From Urophycis tenuis (lineage: Eukaryota > Chordata > Actinopteri > Gadiformes > Phycidae), in the NCBI GenBank assembly GCA_036785325.1, contig JAXIVH010000001.1, positions 19,227,149 through 19,291,148 on the forward strand: 64,000 nucleotides of DNA. The letters run 5' to 3'. The position numbers were made by a program, and so were the translations under genes. Under the pieces are notes generated by a model. That model made no database searches, was not told the origin of the DNA, and saw only the letters and a list, made by a program, of their open reading frames with translations. Every line of letters begins with the position of its first letter. Position 1 is the first letter of the stretch. Below are positions 1-14,065 of the stretch, piece by piece.

Positions 1-28
1 GAGGCTGAAGGAACGGTTTGTCCGAGGG

Positions 29-367
29 GTGTGTGTGTGTGTGCGTGTGTGTGTGTGTGCGTTTGTGTGCGTGTGTGTGTGTGTGTGTGCGTTTGTGTGC
101 GTGTGCGTGCGTTTGTGTGCGTGTGTGTGTCAGTTAAAACCTGTTTGGTGCTCAGGGTTGTGCTTTGTCTCCCTGTGGGAGCGGCCTGCCCAGGAGGTCC
201 ATACCTTCTTGATGCTGCTGGCGTACTGCTTCATGGCGATCTTCTCCACCGTGCTCTCGAAGCCGAAGAAGGACTTGATGTCCAGGCTGGCCGTCTGCTC
301 AAAGCACGTCCAGTCCTCATTCTCAGGGTGGACCTGGGCGCCACGTCGCATACAACAACGGAGTAAA

Positions 368-408
<41 letters not shown>

Positions 409-446
409 ACGTCATGACACGATGGTGACGCAGGTAGAGGGCACAT

Positions 447-479
<33 letters not shown>

Positions 480-510
480 ATGTGCGTGTGTGCGTGCGCG
501 TGTGGCGACT
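29..510. repeat. TG/CA microsatellites around sec14l1 fourth exon
   Basis: Interrupted (TG)n with CG substitutions at about 29-131, (AC)n at 370-406 and (TG)n with GC/AT variants at 449-510. Open frames here of repeated CV or HT residues are repeat artefacts, not genes. Confidence 0.95.
205..333 (-). CDS. sec14l1: sec14l1 fourth coding exon (43 codons)
   Basis: Encodes VHPENEDWTCFEQTASLD through KQYASSIKK and ends phase 0 before GTATGG. The family sequence continues GKEIIEYY, so the next exon lies left of the window. A (TG)n tract on the transcript strand lies about 40-75 nt upstream of the acceptor. Confidence 0.94.
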
Positions 511-1209
511 CCAACCTCCTCTAATTAGCCTGCCGTCGGTGAAAGGAAGAGATTCTGAATGCTGAAGTGGAAGGAGGAGGTGGCCTGCGCCACAAACAAA
601 GCCGTTTGTGTGAGGAGGCTTGGTGGAAAATGTGGTCGTTGATGATGCAGATTCAAGCTAACCCGTGTGCGTAGTGTGTAGAAAAACGCGGCTCAGAAGC
701 GTCTCGGTGTGAAGCTTACGTCCTATAAGCTGCGGCGTACGCGTGGAGACCTGCGCTGTGCCTGGTAATGCACCATAACCCCCCCGTTGATGACCAAAAT
801 ATTGCAGCTTTAGCTAAGTCCATTAGCACCGACGCGTACAGAGCGTCCATCCATCCCCGCCGCTACTTAGCTCATAATTACAAGCACAATTAGAGCCCCG
901 ACCCTAGGCCTCAGACTGTGCATCTGATGCCAGCGGAACGCGCTCGACCTCATTAACTCAGTGAGCGTCGACTCCATTTAAAACTTAAGTCTCTGGTCGG
1001 TCGCTCTGGGCATTGGAGGGAGGGAGAGGGGGGAGACGAGGGAGAGGGGGGGGGGAGAGAGAGAGAGAGAGTGCAATATCAGGCCTCAGACCAGTTTAGT
1101 GCATTCAGCAAGAAAGTATGTATGCAAGTATGTGTGTGTGTCAATGCATTTGTGTGCGTCGCATACGAATGTGTGTGTGTGTGTGTGTGTTAGTGAGTAT
1201 TTGCGCATG

Positions 1210-1240
<31 letters not shown>

Positions 1241-1597
1241 CTGTGTGTGTGAACTGTCGCCCCGTGTGTCTTGAATAATTCACACAGGGCGAGGGGCCGG
1301 GAGAGCTGGCAGGCAGCACAAAGCTTGTAGGAACACAGCTTTCTCTGTCGGCGTCGAGACGTTTTTCAAAGGAAAGGGGAGGAAAGGGGGGGGAGGAAAG
1401 GAGGGAGGGTGGGTATGATAACGAGAGGTCAGTCAGACAGCGAGAGGCGGGCGCTAGAGATAAGGCCCCTATTTTTCTCTGGTGTGTGTGTGTGTGTGTT
1501 TTGCAAACTGCAGGTGCACATGCGAGGGTCCCGCCCGGGGGGGGGGGGGGGGGGGGGGGGGTGGCCCCCGCCCCCACGCCGACGAGACCCCACTCCC

Positions 1598-1628
<31 letters not shown>

Positions 1629-2038
1629 GACCGAGTAGCAGCAGGTCTCGCTGATGATGACCCTGTTGGAGAAGGTCTCGTTGTGGGACTCGATGTGCAG
1701 GGTCCTCTCCCTGCGGTCCAGCGTGTTCCTCTGGATGAAGTACACGTAGTCCACGCCGGCGATCTGCACACGGAGCACACGGAACACACACGCGACGCTA
1801 AATAGGACACGCGGCTCGCTGCGAGAGCTGTCGTGAATCCAGGGCAGTGGGAGGGAGGCGGAGTCGAGGGCGGAGCTCTCGACGTCGCAGACACGCTGAA
1901 GACACTGGGATGACATCAGTCACGCCCAGAAACAGCTGCAGCTAAATGTGCCATCTGGAATAAAGTGTGTGTGTGTGTGTGTGTCTGTGTGTGTGAGAGC
2001 GTGTCAGTGTGTGTGTGTGTGTGTGTGTGAAGGCGTGT

Positions 2039-2075
<37 letters not shown>

Positions 2076-2179
2076 AGCGAGTCAGTGTGTGTGTGTGTGT
2101 GTGTGTGTGTGAGAGCGAGTCAGTGTGTGTGTGTGTGTGGTGTGTGTGTGTGTGTGTGTGTCTGTGTGTGAGAGCGTGT

Positions 2180-2216
<37 letters not shown>

Positions 2217-2266
2217 CGTGTCAGTGTGTGTGTGTGTGTGTTCGTGTGTGAGAGCGTGTCAGTGTG

Positions 2267-2313
<47 letters not shown>

Positions 2314-3112
2314 TGAGAGCGTGTCAGTGTGTGGTGTGTGTGAGTGAGTCAGTGTGTGTGTGTGTGTGTCAGTGTGTGTGTCTGTGTGTGTGTGTCAGTG
2401 TGTGTGTATGTGTGTGTGTGTACACCACCCACCTCTTGAGGAGCCGCGGGGCGTCTACGTCCAGGGCGCAGCGCCGCTCACCTTGTGCACGGCGCCGTCC
2501 TCGCTGGTGTCCTCGCTCACCACGTCGCTCGCCACGAACATGGGGATGAGGTGGCAGGTGGGGAACCGCCGCTCGTACGCCTGGGGGGGAGGGGGGGGGG
2601 GACGAGTGAGGAGGAGGACAATGCAACACGGACCGAAAATATGCTAAACACACCTTTCTCATTCATTGATTACAGCCATTGATTACTCAACGGTTTTTTA
2701 ACACGCACGCACGCACGCACGCGCACACGCACACACACCTTTCTCATTCATTGATTACAGCCTACTCAACAGTTTGTTCACTTCAGCACATTTAATTCCT
2801 TAACGCTGAAAGCTATACACAAGATTTATGTAACCGGGAAAACATTAGGCCTGAATCTTTATCTCGATCATCAGATTCCCAGTAATTAATGTGTACAGCT
2901 AAGGTGCCGAGAAGGTCCTCAGACTTTGAGTCTGCAGGACACTTAAGCTACAGGCAGGTTTCCTGATATCGGGGCGAACATTTGGTATAAAAGAATGTTC
3001 CTCTTGATGATAATCTTCCAACTCCAAGCTGAATTTCAATCTAGGCAGGGACAAGTCCTGCCTCTCTACTGCAGAACAGTTGAAGCCCAGCTCCTAAGGC
3101 TGTGAGAATGTG

Positions 3113-3175
<63 letters not shown>

Positions 3176-4781
3176 CAGAGAGAGAATTTGTGGAGCCCAC
3201 GGTGTGTTCGGAGAGAGCTGAACACAAGTTCTTTCAAACCCAAAAACAAATGTTGCACTCAGGGGGGGGGGGGGGGGGGGGGGGGGGTTGCAGGAGTGGC
3301 CCTGGTTCACAACACGACACACACAATAACAACCTTCTGGTCCCAGAAGGCCCAGCTCATTGTTGCAAGCCACGCGTGCAAACCGCTCGTGAACACAGTG
3401 GAAGGCGTCGTCCGTCTGCTATGCAGCTCCGTCTGGGGGGGGGGAGGGAGGGGAGGGCGGGGGAGGCGGCCTTGTTGCTGATGCACCTATGGCTGTCCTC
3501 TGGACTCCCCACCTTCGGGAGAGCGCCGTGGATCTGATTGGCGGCGTTATGTAACAAGCAAGAATTTCCAGTGGGCAGGTAGCGACATGCCCACGCTTAC
3601 GTAGGCCACGCATGCCGGGAGCGCCAACGCTGCGCAGAAACATCCACCAGGAGCCCGGCTGTGGAACGCAGAGGAAGAAGGGAAAACGCACTGCACTGAG
3701 GACGATTTCCCAGGGCGCCTCCATTCCATTCCTTCCCATCTCAAAGTCACTTCCTCTAAAGAAGTGCCAGTGAGTAAGCGACTGGCTGAAAACATCCTCG
3801 GACGTGCACCATGACTCACGCACAAAAAATGACTGAGCCAGGAGGAGGGAGGGGCAGGCCGACGGAGTCGCTTGGTGTCGGCTGGCAGGCGGAGCCTTCT
3901 CCCCGCACCAGCGACACACAGCGGCGTGACGCGGTGGCGACGGGGGGCAGGACCCCTCGAACGGCCGGACTTCAAAGATTTATATCCCAGATCAATTAAC
4001 AATGAGGCCCAGATGTGGCGCCAGGCGCGGGCCCAGATGTGGCGCTGGGCGTGGGAACACAAGCCCCTTGGAGCGGCGGTCGGACCTCGCCGGCCGCGGT
4101 CACGCCGTGATCATCGGTCTGTCGCTGCCACGCCAGGGCTGGCACAACGACAGCTGTTAGCTGGTCTTTGTGGGGCCGGCGGGGGTAACAGCAGCTGGGC
4201 GCCATTGTGCTGGCGGTAGGCGAGGGGAGGGGGAGGGGAGGGGGGAGGGGAGGGGAGGGGGAGGGGAGGGGACACACAATGGCTCCGAGTCCTTAATGAC
4301 TCGACTGTCCAGCGGCTGGGTGAATGCGGAGGCTGTCTGATGCTCTCTCTGGAACACACGGGCGACAGCGGGGGCTTTGATGCGCAGGCAGCACTGCGGT
4401 GGACACCCGGTCCGGGCTGCCATCACAACAGGCCCGTCAACAACAGCTGACCCAGCCAGAAATATCAGAATGAGATTAAAAAAAAAAAAAAAAAAAAAGG
4501 TACACACATACATACACATGCCTGGGGCGGCAGTAGCTTAGTGGGTAGAGCGGGTGGACAGAGTGGGTCGTCCACTCACTGTAGGGTCGGCGGTTCGATC
4601 CCCTTGATCCCCCTCCTCCCTCCAACTGTCCACATGTCGAACCCCACAAATGTACTGATTGTAATTCGCTTTGAACCAAAGCGTCTGCTATCTGCCCCTT
4701 AACCCTTTAGTTCACATTACTGCTGCTATTACTACAGAGTTAGTAAAAAAAACAACAACCCTGCTTTGGTCAACAGCACCC

Positions 4782-4812
<31 letters not shown>

Positions 4813-7800
4813 AAAAACAACAACAACGGGACAAACAAATGACGGGGCAGGGTGGAGAACTGGGTGCCCTGGCGAGAGACGACAGAAACAACAAACCCCT
4901 CGGCACCGCGGCACCGAAAATAGCGGCCGGGCGCAGTTGGGCCGAGGGCAGAGGAAGCCCTGGGGGTCAGGACACCACCGCGCTATTCCTGCCGCTAGCG
5001 CAGGGTGGACCTGCAGGCCACCTGGTGCTTCTCACAGAACGCACGGAACACACAGACCCCGTGGAACCTGAGAGTGGAACGTATAAGAGTGGCGGGTAGC
5101 CTTCTACACCACGACATGGAAGGGGAGTATTTCAGTGCCAAAGCTAAGAGAAGACAACGTGGGTGGACCTGGATGGAACAAACAGCTCAGTGCATCATGT
5201 AAACCTGTTTTTATTCAAGGTTCTGCCAACTGAGTTGGCTACCATACTAGAGGAGTGCTTCCACAAAGTAGGTTAGTTGACAAATGGGTCAAACAGTGAT
5301 CATCACTTCGTTTAGCTCGGCAATACAAATCAATGAATAAACGTTTTGGCCCCTGAGCTACAAACGAAAAGCTTGTACGGCACAATATCCAGTGAGCCGT
5401 GCAGAGAAAGACTCCTATTTGCACAGATGGTCCAAGACTTGGTCTGTCCAGGATGTCGCTCCATTCAACAGGATCTACCCACACAACAGTCGCACGCAGA
5501 GCTGTCATGTTGCAGGCGTGACGCCCTGCAGAGCAGCACGCGTGCAGATGTGTGGGGGCGGAGCCTCGCATTCAGGTCATCCTAGCAAATAGCTTCACCT
5601 TTAGCACAAGGCAACCTCAAGACCGCTCTCAGGAGGGGGGATGATACAAAAAGAAGGTGAAAGTGTCTAGATTTGCGCTGCTCACCTAATGACAAATGAA
5701 AAGTCTTTAAAAGGAGTTCCAGCTGGTGACTAATCAGGCACACATTACAGGTGGTGTGGTGTTTGGTTACGGGTAGACCGCAGAATCCACGAGGCAGCCG
5801 TAGAGGTCTGGCTGCAGCGACTGAGAGTTCCACTCCGGCTTCATTATGACTCATTAGTGGCCTTATTTGGTATCAATAGAAGCAGAGGTCAGTTGACTAG
5901 ATTTAAATCATTATGAACATAAACACAACATTGGAATTTTAGAGAATTTGTTTTTGTATATATATATATATATATATATTGTATATATATTTGGTATATA
6001 TATTCGTATATATATATATATAGTAGACACTTTTGTCCAAAGGGACTCACAGTAAGCACATTCAACAGTGAAGATACACCCCAAAAGGTACAATAACCCT
6101 TTAAGAACAAATTCAGAAAATAAACTAAAGCAAACAAGAGATGGAGATGGAGATTCATTCGTCAGGTCCTCAGTGTAATGACGTGCTCTGGGTGTTCTCT
6201 GGAACTACGGGGATCAAACCCCCGGCCTGGTGGACAGACTTAATGACTTGACACAGGGGCCGTGCTTAAGCCTTCTAACCTCGGGGCTATTAGTAGGTCC
6301 TAACCATTAGTAGCCATTAGTAGGTCCTAACTATTAGTAACTATTAGTAGGTCCTAACTATTAGTAACTATTAGTAGGTCCTCCCCACAGAAATGGAATG
6401 CCTCTCGATTTGGTAGCGTGGAGAAAAATAAAAAAAGGACGAGGGAACGCGAGCCATCTCCTGAAACATCATACACACACCAAACAAAGCTGCATGTAAA
6501 TATTGACTCTCCTCTGTCTCGCCACCATTCCTGATAAGACATCATCGCCCTGACGCAAACATGACAGGAAGTAGCGTGGCAGCGCGCCACTCGGTATGTC
6601 GCCAGCTGGCATCACGGTATGTACAACGTCCTCGGTTAGGGCAGCCAACATGGGCTGCCTCCTGGACTGGGTAACATTTCAGGGAACCACACGGGGGTTC
6701 TGTGGTAGGTGTAGGGTTCTGTGGTAGGTATAGGGTTCCCCGTAGGGCCGCGCGTCTCTCTGGTGGGCCACTCACGTTGGCTTTGCCCATTTGTAAAGGT
6801 GCTCGTGCAGTGAGTGTTGACGTCGCAGTAGTCTGGTGTATTTCAGGGTGTATTCTCACAGTTTGTGAGCGTCCAGGGGAACAGAACAGAACATCGTCCG
6901 TGGCAACAGACACGTGACACGCGATGCAGGCCGGGTCAAGGGTCACGAGGAAGCCCCTCAGGAGGACGGCTCTTAAACAGCCGTCAAGGCTAGCAGAAGA
7001 AAAGCCTCCTGGCAGAACACTGTGGGCCAGGAACTCCCGACAGAGAACTGTGTTCCGGGAGAACCGGCGTGGGTTGCCACGGCGACATTCCACGGCACCC
7101 CCGAGTGGCCAAGTGGTGAGCAGACGGTTCCTGGAATTCAGCTGGGGACATTATTAGCCTGAGAGAGAAAACATCTAAACAATACACAGCAATCCGATCC
7201 CCTTCCTGTACACAGGAATCCGTTTTGGTCCTGGACGTGGCGAAGGTGGAACTCCCAGGCGGGGCACCAAGCCCTCCCTCCAGCCCAGGAAGGGGGGGGC
7301 GCATGAAAGCCTGGAAGTGCTGAATGCGATTGGTGGGAATGTGATCCAGGGACACGCAGTGAAAGGACACGGCTCTCCCTGCAGGCTTGTGGGGTTAAAA
7401 AAAAAAGAAAGGGGGCGGGGTTATGGCAGGGGGCCATGCCAGGATTCATCAGGGCACCTCGTAGACTTGGCTCGGTGTTGCTGTATGCGTAGCAATGACC
7501 GCAGTCCTAAGGGTTTGGTCATGTGGGGGGAGAAAATAAGTAAAAGAGGCCTTGTTGCATGCAGCATTCATTTTTCTCAGAGTTGGTTCAACCTGACAGA
7601 CAACGTGCTTCAGAGTGTGGACGTCGAGATGTCCAACATTTATCTTTCACCAGTATATGGGTTTCACTAATAACAAGACAGCTTATCAGAGTGACACATG
7701 CAGGCAATCACAAATGAATGATAAAAAGGCAATCTGGATAACAATGACAACAACAAGAACAGAGTTAAGAACCCACAACAACCAAACACTTGACAACAGG

Positions 7801-10800
7801 AGATCCTGTGACCAGCTTCAATGTAGTGGTCGGGGCCTTTTTATTTATACCACGTAAATGGTAGCCGCCAAGAATCGCTTTCTTTTGGTTAACTGAATAA
7901 ACTGCTTTTTTTTTTTAAGCGTTATTAAACTTTAAGCCCAAAGGACATGGAGTGTGTGTGCTTTGGGCAACCGTGAAAAAAAAATGTGAATCACGGCGCT
8001 CTAACCCACAAATGTTGTGGCCCGCTTTTTTCCACGCTTCACAGAGCAGTCAAATTTGTTATTGGACGGACGCAAAAATTAAAGACTGCAATGTAATTTA
8101 GCAGCTGCCATAAGAGGGCCATGTAATACAGGCCTTAAAAGAGTCTCTCCTGGAATTTATCATCTCCCTTAAAAAAAACTCATGTAGCTGCCTTTTCTTT
8201 ATGTAATACTGATATGTTTATTTCTATTCAATGAGGCCAACAGCAATTCAAGTATCTCTCGGTGGAACATGCACACAAATTTCAGAGAGAGGCATAATTC
8301 AGTGTTCAGAATGGAGAGGGTGGTCTGCAGAGCCAAGAGCAGCTGGCTGGAGTTGGGCCATCAGCACCACCTCCACCTCCAGCTCCACCTCCACCTCCAT
8401 CTCCAGAGGCTGTTGTCGCTCGCTGTGCTACAACAGTGTCTGCCACCAAACAGAAGTCACGTGCTTTATCAGCCACATGCATCTGGCATGCCGCAGAACA
8501 GGAACCCGGACGCCGGTGACATTTGGCGATTAAGATACTGGATGAGGACAGCTTAGCGTCCAGGAAGTATCAAACCCCCATAAAACAAGCAGACCATGGG
8601 AGCATGGGGACAGAGTCTAGTCTTGGAGTGGAAAACCATTCAGGGTGGATCAGTCCGCTTCAAGCAATCCAACCCCAACCACCTGAACAGTCATCTGTAA
8701 AAATGCACACGCCACACAATTATTTATTTTTTTGCACGTTTCATCTTTTCAGGTTTTTATATCCACACCAATAAATACAGGCCAGCTGCCAAACAGCTAC
8801 GGACCAGGTGCTGCGCACTTCAAGCTGATCTCCGTGTTAAAAAAAATCATACAAATACATTCCCTGTTAAACTATTTGTTGCAAGCAGCGTCTCCATCAA
8901 ATCCTGCAGGCCAATTCCAAAGGCAGACGGGGAAGTAAACTAGTAGTAGAGTAGAACGGTGAGAAAAGCGTGGAGGAAACAACCGTCAATCTGGCGTTTA
9001 TGTCACAGAGAGTATGGGGCGTGCGAGCTCCAAACAAGGTCCTCATTGTCTGGCGAGAGGAAAGTTGAAGGGCAGGCAGCTCAGAGAATCATGTGTTTTC
9101 ATGCACCGAAACGATCGCCTTACACAATGGAAACTGCAAAAAAAACACCCCAAAAAAACAGTGAACTGGTTCGATGGCAACCGCGCACCAACACGGAACA
9201 AACGAGTTCAACGGAAAATATGTACAAGCTGCGGAAATAGACGATCGCCAATACAAAAACATCTGGGATGACGGTCATCGGGAAATAGCCCTGGTCGTTT
9301 CCCTCGGTGTTCGGCCTGAAAGTTCTCCTGCACATTGCCAACCTTCTAAAACACAGCAGGAAATTGCCAATAGTCCTACTTAGATTATGTGCCAACGTCT
9401 GCACCTTACTGTGTTATTTTTTGCACTACCTACTTGTCGACCTCCGTGAGCATCTCGCTGTGCTCTTTCATACTTCCACTGTCCATTATTCACTATTCCC
9501 CGTATCTACCTCGCCGACTTTATTCTGCCACTTATTTGATTTGATATGTTATTATTTATATGCATATAGACTTTTTTTTAATGGAAAGTTGGGTTCACCC
9601 GAGCTACAAGAACGTCGCTGCTGGTAACGATGTAGGCCTACGTCGTTATCTAGTAGGCCTACGTGACGATACAATTGGAAACCACGCGTCTTGAGCGCGG
9701 TCTCTCCAAGGTGGAGGGTAGACGGCGACGCTCGACGAGCATTGAGGAAGTGCAGCTCGAGGGCCGTCAAGTGCGGTTCGGTTGCTTGCTCTCGTTATGC
9801 AGCGTGTGTTGCGTCGTACGAGAAGCGGTCAGGCGAGCACTTCACAGTAAGCACACAAGAGACTGCGCGCTGTAGCGGTCAAGGCTTTTGTTTCCTCTTA
9901 CAACGCCACGGGGCGGTTTCTTGTGATGGTCGGATGAACTACTCTCTCTTAAGGTTTTACTGCGTGACAAAAAAAGAGAGAAATGTTTCCAAATGAGTAA
10001 CAGCTGGAACTGGAGGACACAGCTGTGATATTTTATTCATCGACTTGCTATAATCTAGTTTTATCTTATTTTCCCCATTCAATTTCCTCACACGACATGT
10101 GAACGAAAACGCAGCTCAATTCAGTTTTCCAACACAAACATTTATCCACCGTTTAATTAGGCCACGTGACTGCCCATGCAACCCGTTTACCGCAATACTA
10201 CAGAGCGCCGCAGAGCCAGTTCAGAATGAATGGCCTCCCATAGGAATTCAACCTCACAATGTGTGCAGTTCTCATGGCAAAAAAATATATCGATATGTCA
10301 ATATACAAACTAAAAGTCAAAGATCGATATGGTGAAAAAGATCAGTAGTGACGGCATCCAACGTCACGGCAACCAACGAGAGTACACCTCATCGGACCGA
10401 TATCGCAGCTGCTGAGGACCCCTTGAGCTGAGCTTTCATCTCATCAATGCGACCTCTGGGAAGTCCACTGACGAAGAAGAGGAAAATTGTGCAGGACAAC
10501 TGGCACCCCCACGTACAGTAAAGAAAATGGATCTGGTGTTAAAGCGACATTATTGCTCCCCCCCCCCCCCCCACACACACACACACACACACACGCACAC
10601 ACTCAGCTGCCGCGTTATTAAATTACTTCCTTGACCTGGGCTGAACCTGTATCGACCGCCTTTGGCAAGAGTGACGATGCGGGTGCACAGAGCAGCTCGT
10701 CCCTTCTGGAAAAGGTTTGCGTCAGGCCGGCATCGGTGAACCGGAGGACGACCAGCCAGCGCGTGGGCAGCAGAGCACCGGTGATTTGTGATCACGGTTG

Positions 10801-13800
10801 TCAGCGAGGATTAATGGCACGCGCGCACAAGCACAAGGGTGGTGGTGAGCAAGAGGGGTGATGCGACCCGCATCGTATGCATCACGCCGCTCGGTATACG
10901 GCGCCACGGAAAAACACACTCTGGGAAGACGTGGCACCGCTGCCACCGCAGACTGCGGGGCTGTCACACGTCAACATGGACGCCGACGTCACCGCCGCTG
11001 CACTGCCTCCGTGAGTCACTGCCCGACGCGGGGCGCGCGATAATACGCTTAACTACCGTGGTCCGAGAGAGGGAGAGAGAGAGTGAGGGCGAGATCACGC
11101 GCGCTGCCCGTATGCGTGCCACTGCGGCGCGAGGAGAGCGAGGCAGGGTGGGGGAGTGTGTGGGGGGTGTGAGGGAGTGTGTGGGGGGGTGGGGTGCTAC
11201 GTTTTGCCCTTGCTGCAGGACAAGAATGGGGTGAGAGGAGGGGGCTGCTTGGTCCTCGTGATCGCTGAATGAACTCAGCGGCGTCTCCGTGCATCGCGCG
11301 GCGGGGGCTTTTTATCAATGGCGTGTCAAGCAACCTGCCGCAAAATAAGAATTTGTAGGCAGGCCCTGGCGCTTTCACTCACTTATCGACTCCGATGCTG
11401 TCTGCCAAGCGCCCTGCAATACCGTAGGGAGGCTCGGAGAAGGATTCATTCACAAAAGACCGGCGTGCGTTTTTCTGAATGAAGCGCTAGGTGGGCAGAG
11501 CCAGTGAAGAACGCCGAAATCTCAAACCAGCCCAGGTTAGCATCTAGGTGAGCGTTCTGCCCCTGGAATGAGAGGCCATGTGAGGATGAGTGCGTGGCAA
11601 TCCAGACAGAGGCTTACAGGCGTGGGGCGGGGATTAAAACAATAGGTTGAAGCCGGGGCTGCAGCAGCCTAAACCAGACCTGACTGAAAGTGGGTCAGGA
11701 CAGAGCGCTTACTCAAGCAGGGCTGTTGTCTCCCAATATAGGCCACGGGAAGCAAAGACGACCCTCACTTTCACGTTGTCCTCCTCGGCGATATTCACAG
11801 GTGATAATTCACACGGCTTCGCCTAAACATCCTCCGACAGAAGTTCACGTCGTATTGCATTCTACCGTCCGTAATAATGCAGGGGGGACAATCGCAAAGC
11901 CCTGAAAAACGTGTGCGTCAAATCAATGCGCGACCATAGCATGACCACCAGTACCAGCCATAGCATGACCAGTACCAACCATAGCAAGACCGCTAGGACC
12001 AACCATAGCATGACCACCAGTACCAGCCATAGCATGACCAGCAGTACCAGCCATAGCATGACCACCAGTACCAGCCATAGCATGACCACCAGTACCAGCC
12101 ATAGCATGACCACCAGTACCAGCCATAGCATGACTACCAGTACCAGCCATAGCATGACCACCAGTACCAGCCATAGCATGACCAGCAGGACCAGCCATAG
12201 CATGACCACCAGTACCAACCATAGCATGACCACCAGTACCAGCCATAGCATGACCGCTAGGACCAGCCATAGCATGACCAGCCATAGCATGACCACCACG
12301 CCCTACTGAAGGCTTCTGGTGCCGAGCGTCAAAAGGCTGGAGTCTCTACTCAACGGAAACGGGAGGGGTCATTTACAGACACCACCACACCGGACCACCA
12401 CCACACCGGACCCCCACCACACCGGACCACCACCACACCGGACCACCACCACACCGGACCACCACCACACCGGACCCCCACCGCACCACCGCTCGCCTCC
12501 CCGTCGGCCCACGAGACACCGGCTGGAACCGGCACCGGCAGCCGTGCCGGCAGGCGTCCAACGTGGGCCGCGGGGGCGTGCCGGACGCCACCGGCCAGAC
12601 GCCGTGTTCACAACGCAGCGGCACCTGCTGCACGGTCGGCAGCGTCTCCCGGTCCAGAACCAGTGGGATGCTCTGGTGGGGGGCGGGGAGAGCGGAGATG
12701 CTTTGGCAGTTTAATGGCCGTCAGCAGCACCAGAAGGCAGAGCGGTGCCAGGGGCTCTGCACTCCCCCTGGAAGACAGCAGAAGCCACGCAACACGCTGC
12801 ACAACACGCCACACAACACGCTAAACAACACGCAGCACAACACGCTAAACAACACCCAGCACAACACGCTACACAACACGCCACACAACACGCCGCACAA
12901 CACGCTACACAACACGCCACACAACACGCCACACAACACGCTACACAACACGCTACACAACACGCCACACAACACGCTACACAACACGCCACACAACACG
13001 CCACACAACACGCTACACAACACGCCACACAACACGCTGACAACAGAGATCTGTGAAGACACAACACACCGTCCACAAACATAGCAGCGCGTAAGGTTCT
13101 GGTGTTGGTGCTTTGTGCAAGGAAGGGAAGGCTTGTTGAGGGTTCTCTGTGTGCCTTTGGGGTAATGGACACAGAACTGAGGTTATCATTCACTTCACAT
13201 GCTGGAGCGGCTCCATGCTTTCAAACAACAACAACAAACTTCCATTGCAGCTTTAATGCATTTCTTTAATGTATGCATTTCTGGATATTAGTTCCTGACC
13301 CTGAAATGATTCATAGAGTAGATAGCAGGTCTGCCATGAAGAGTGGTGGGAGGATTGCGTGGCAATATATAATGCTGTAAATCAGGATTATGTCTCTCTC
13401 TCTTTTTTTTTTGGATAACAAAAAAGCTGCGAGTGGGTTTCACGTACAACAGTGTCAGGCTGCAAAAGGGTTCCAAAAGGGTTCTAAAAGGGTTCCACAC
13501 GAGTTTGCAGATTCAGCGTTTCAGATAGCTGGTGTGGTTGACCGTGTCCAGTGGGAGCAGACTTCAGTGAACAGGCTTCCCGATGGATGGATGGATGATG
13601 GATGATGGGACAGCCTGATCTTTCCCTGGGCGCCACGCGTCTGCCGGGACACATGACGCCGGCGGCGCCGTGTCCTCATGGCGTATCGGCACACGCACGC
13701 AGAACAGGTTAGACTAGCCTGCTCTCCTGGGTGTCTTAACGCCATCTGCGTGTGTCAGTGGTGTGTGCGTGTGTGTCTGTGTGTTTGTTTGTAGGGATGG

Positions 13801-14026
13801 GGCAGGATGGGAGAGGGTCCGTCTCCAAAACGAAATGGCAGGAAGCCTAGATGTAGCAGTTTACTAATCCAGGATCAGGCGGTTAGTAAATCCTCTCACG
13901 GTTAAGATCATTCAGCCACCGCGGATGTGTTGGAGGATAACGGGGTGTTCTATGGTCCTGAAATAACACAGAGAGGAGGACTGTGTCGTCCCTCTGACAT
14001 TCATCTGGAGCTCCCACAGGACCTGC

Positions 14027-14065
<39 letters not shown>

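Noticed and set aside
1086..1916. 276-residue minus-strand open frame
   Set aside because: It covers the real sec14l1 exon in a partly different frame, and most of it translates GT/CA and C-tract repeats.
10839..11234. GC-rich open frames that might mark a hidden exon or CpG island
   Set aside because: No recognised protein and no convincing splice pattern; GC content alone is not enough.
11862..12309. Long open frames on both strands in the 24-bp array
   Set aside because: Perfectly periodic translation of a minisatellite whose unit length is a multiple of three; no flanking coding signal.
12563..13193. Cys-rich and His/Thr/Asn-rich open frames in the 12-bp array
   Set aside because: Repeat artefacts open on both strands with no start, splice or conservation support.
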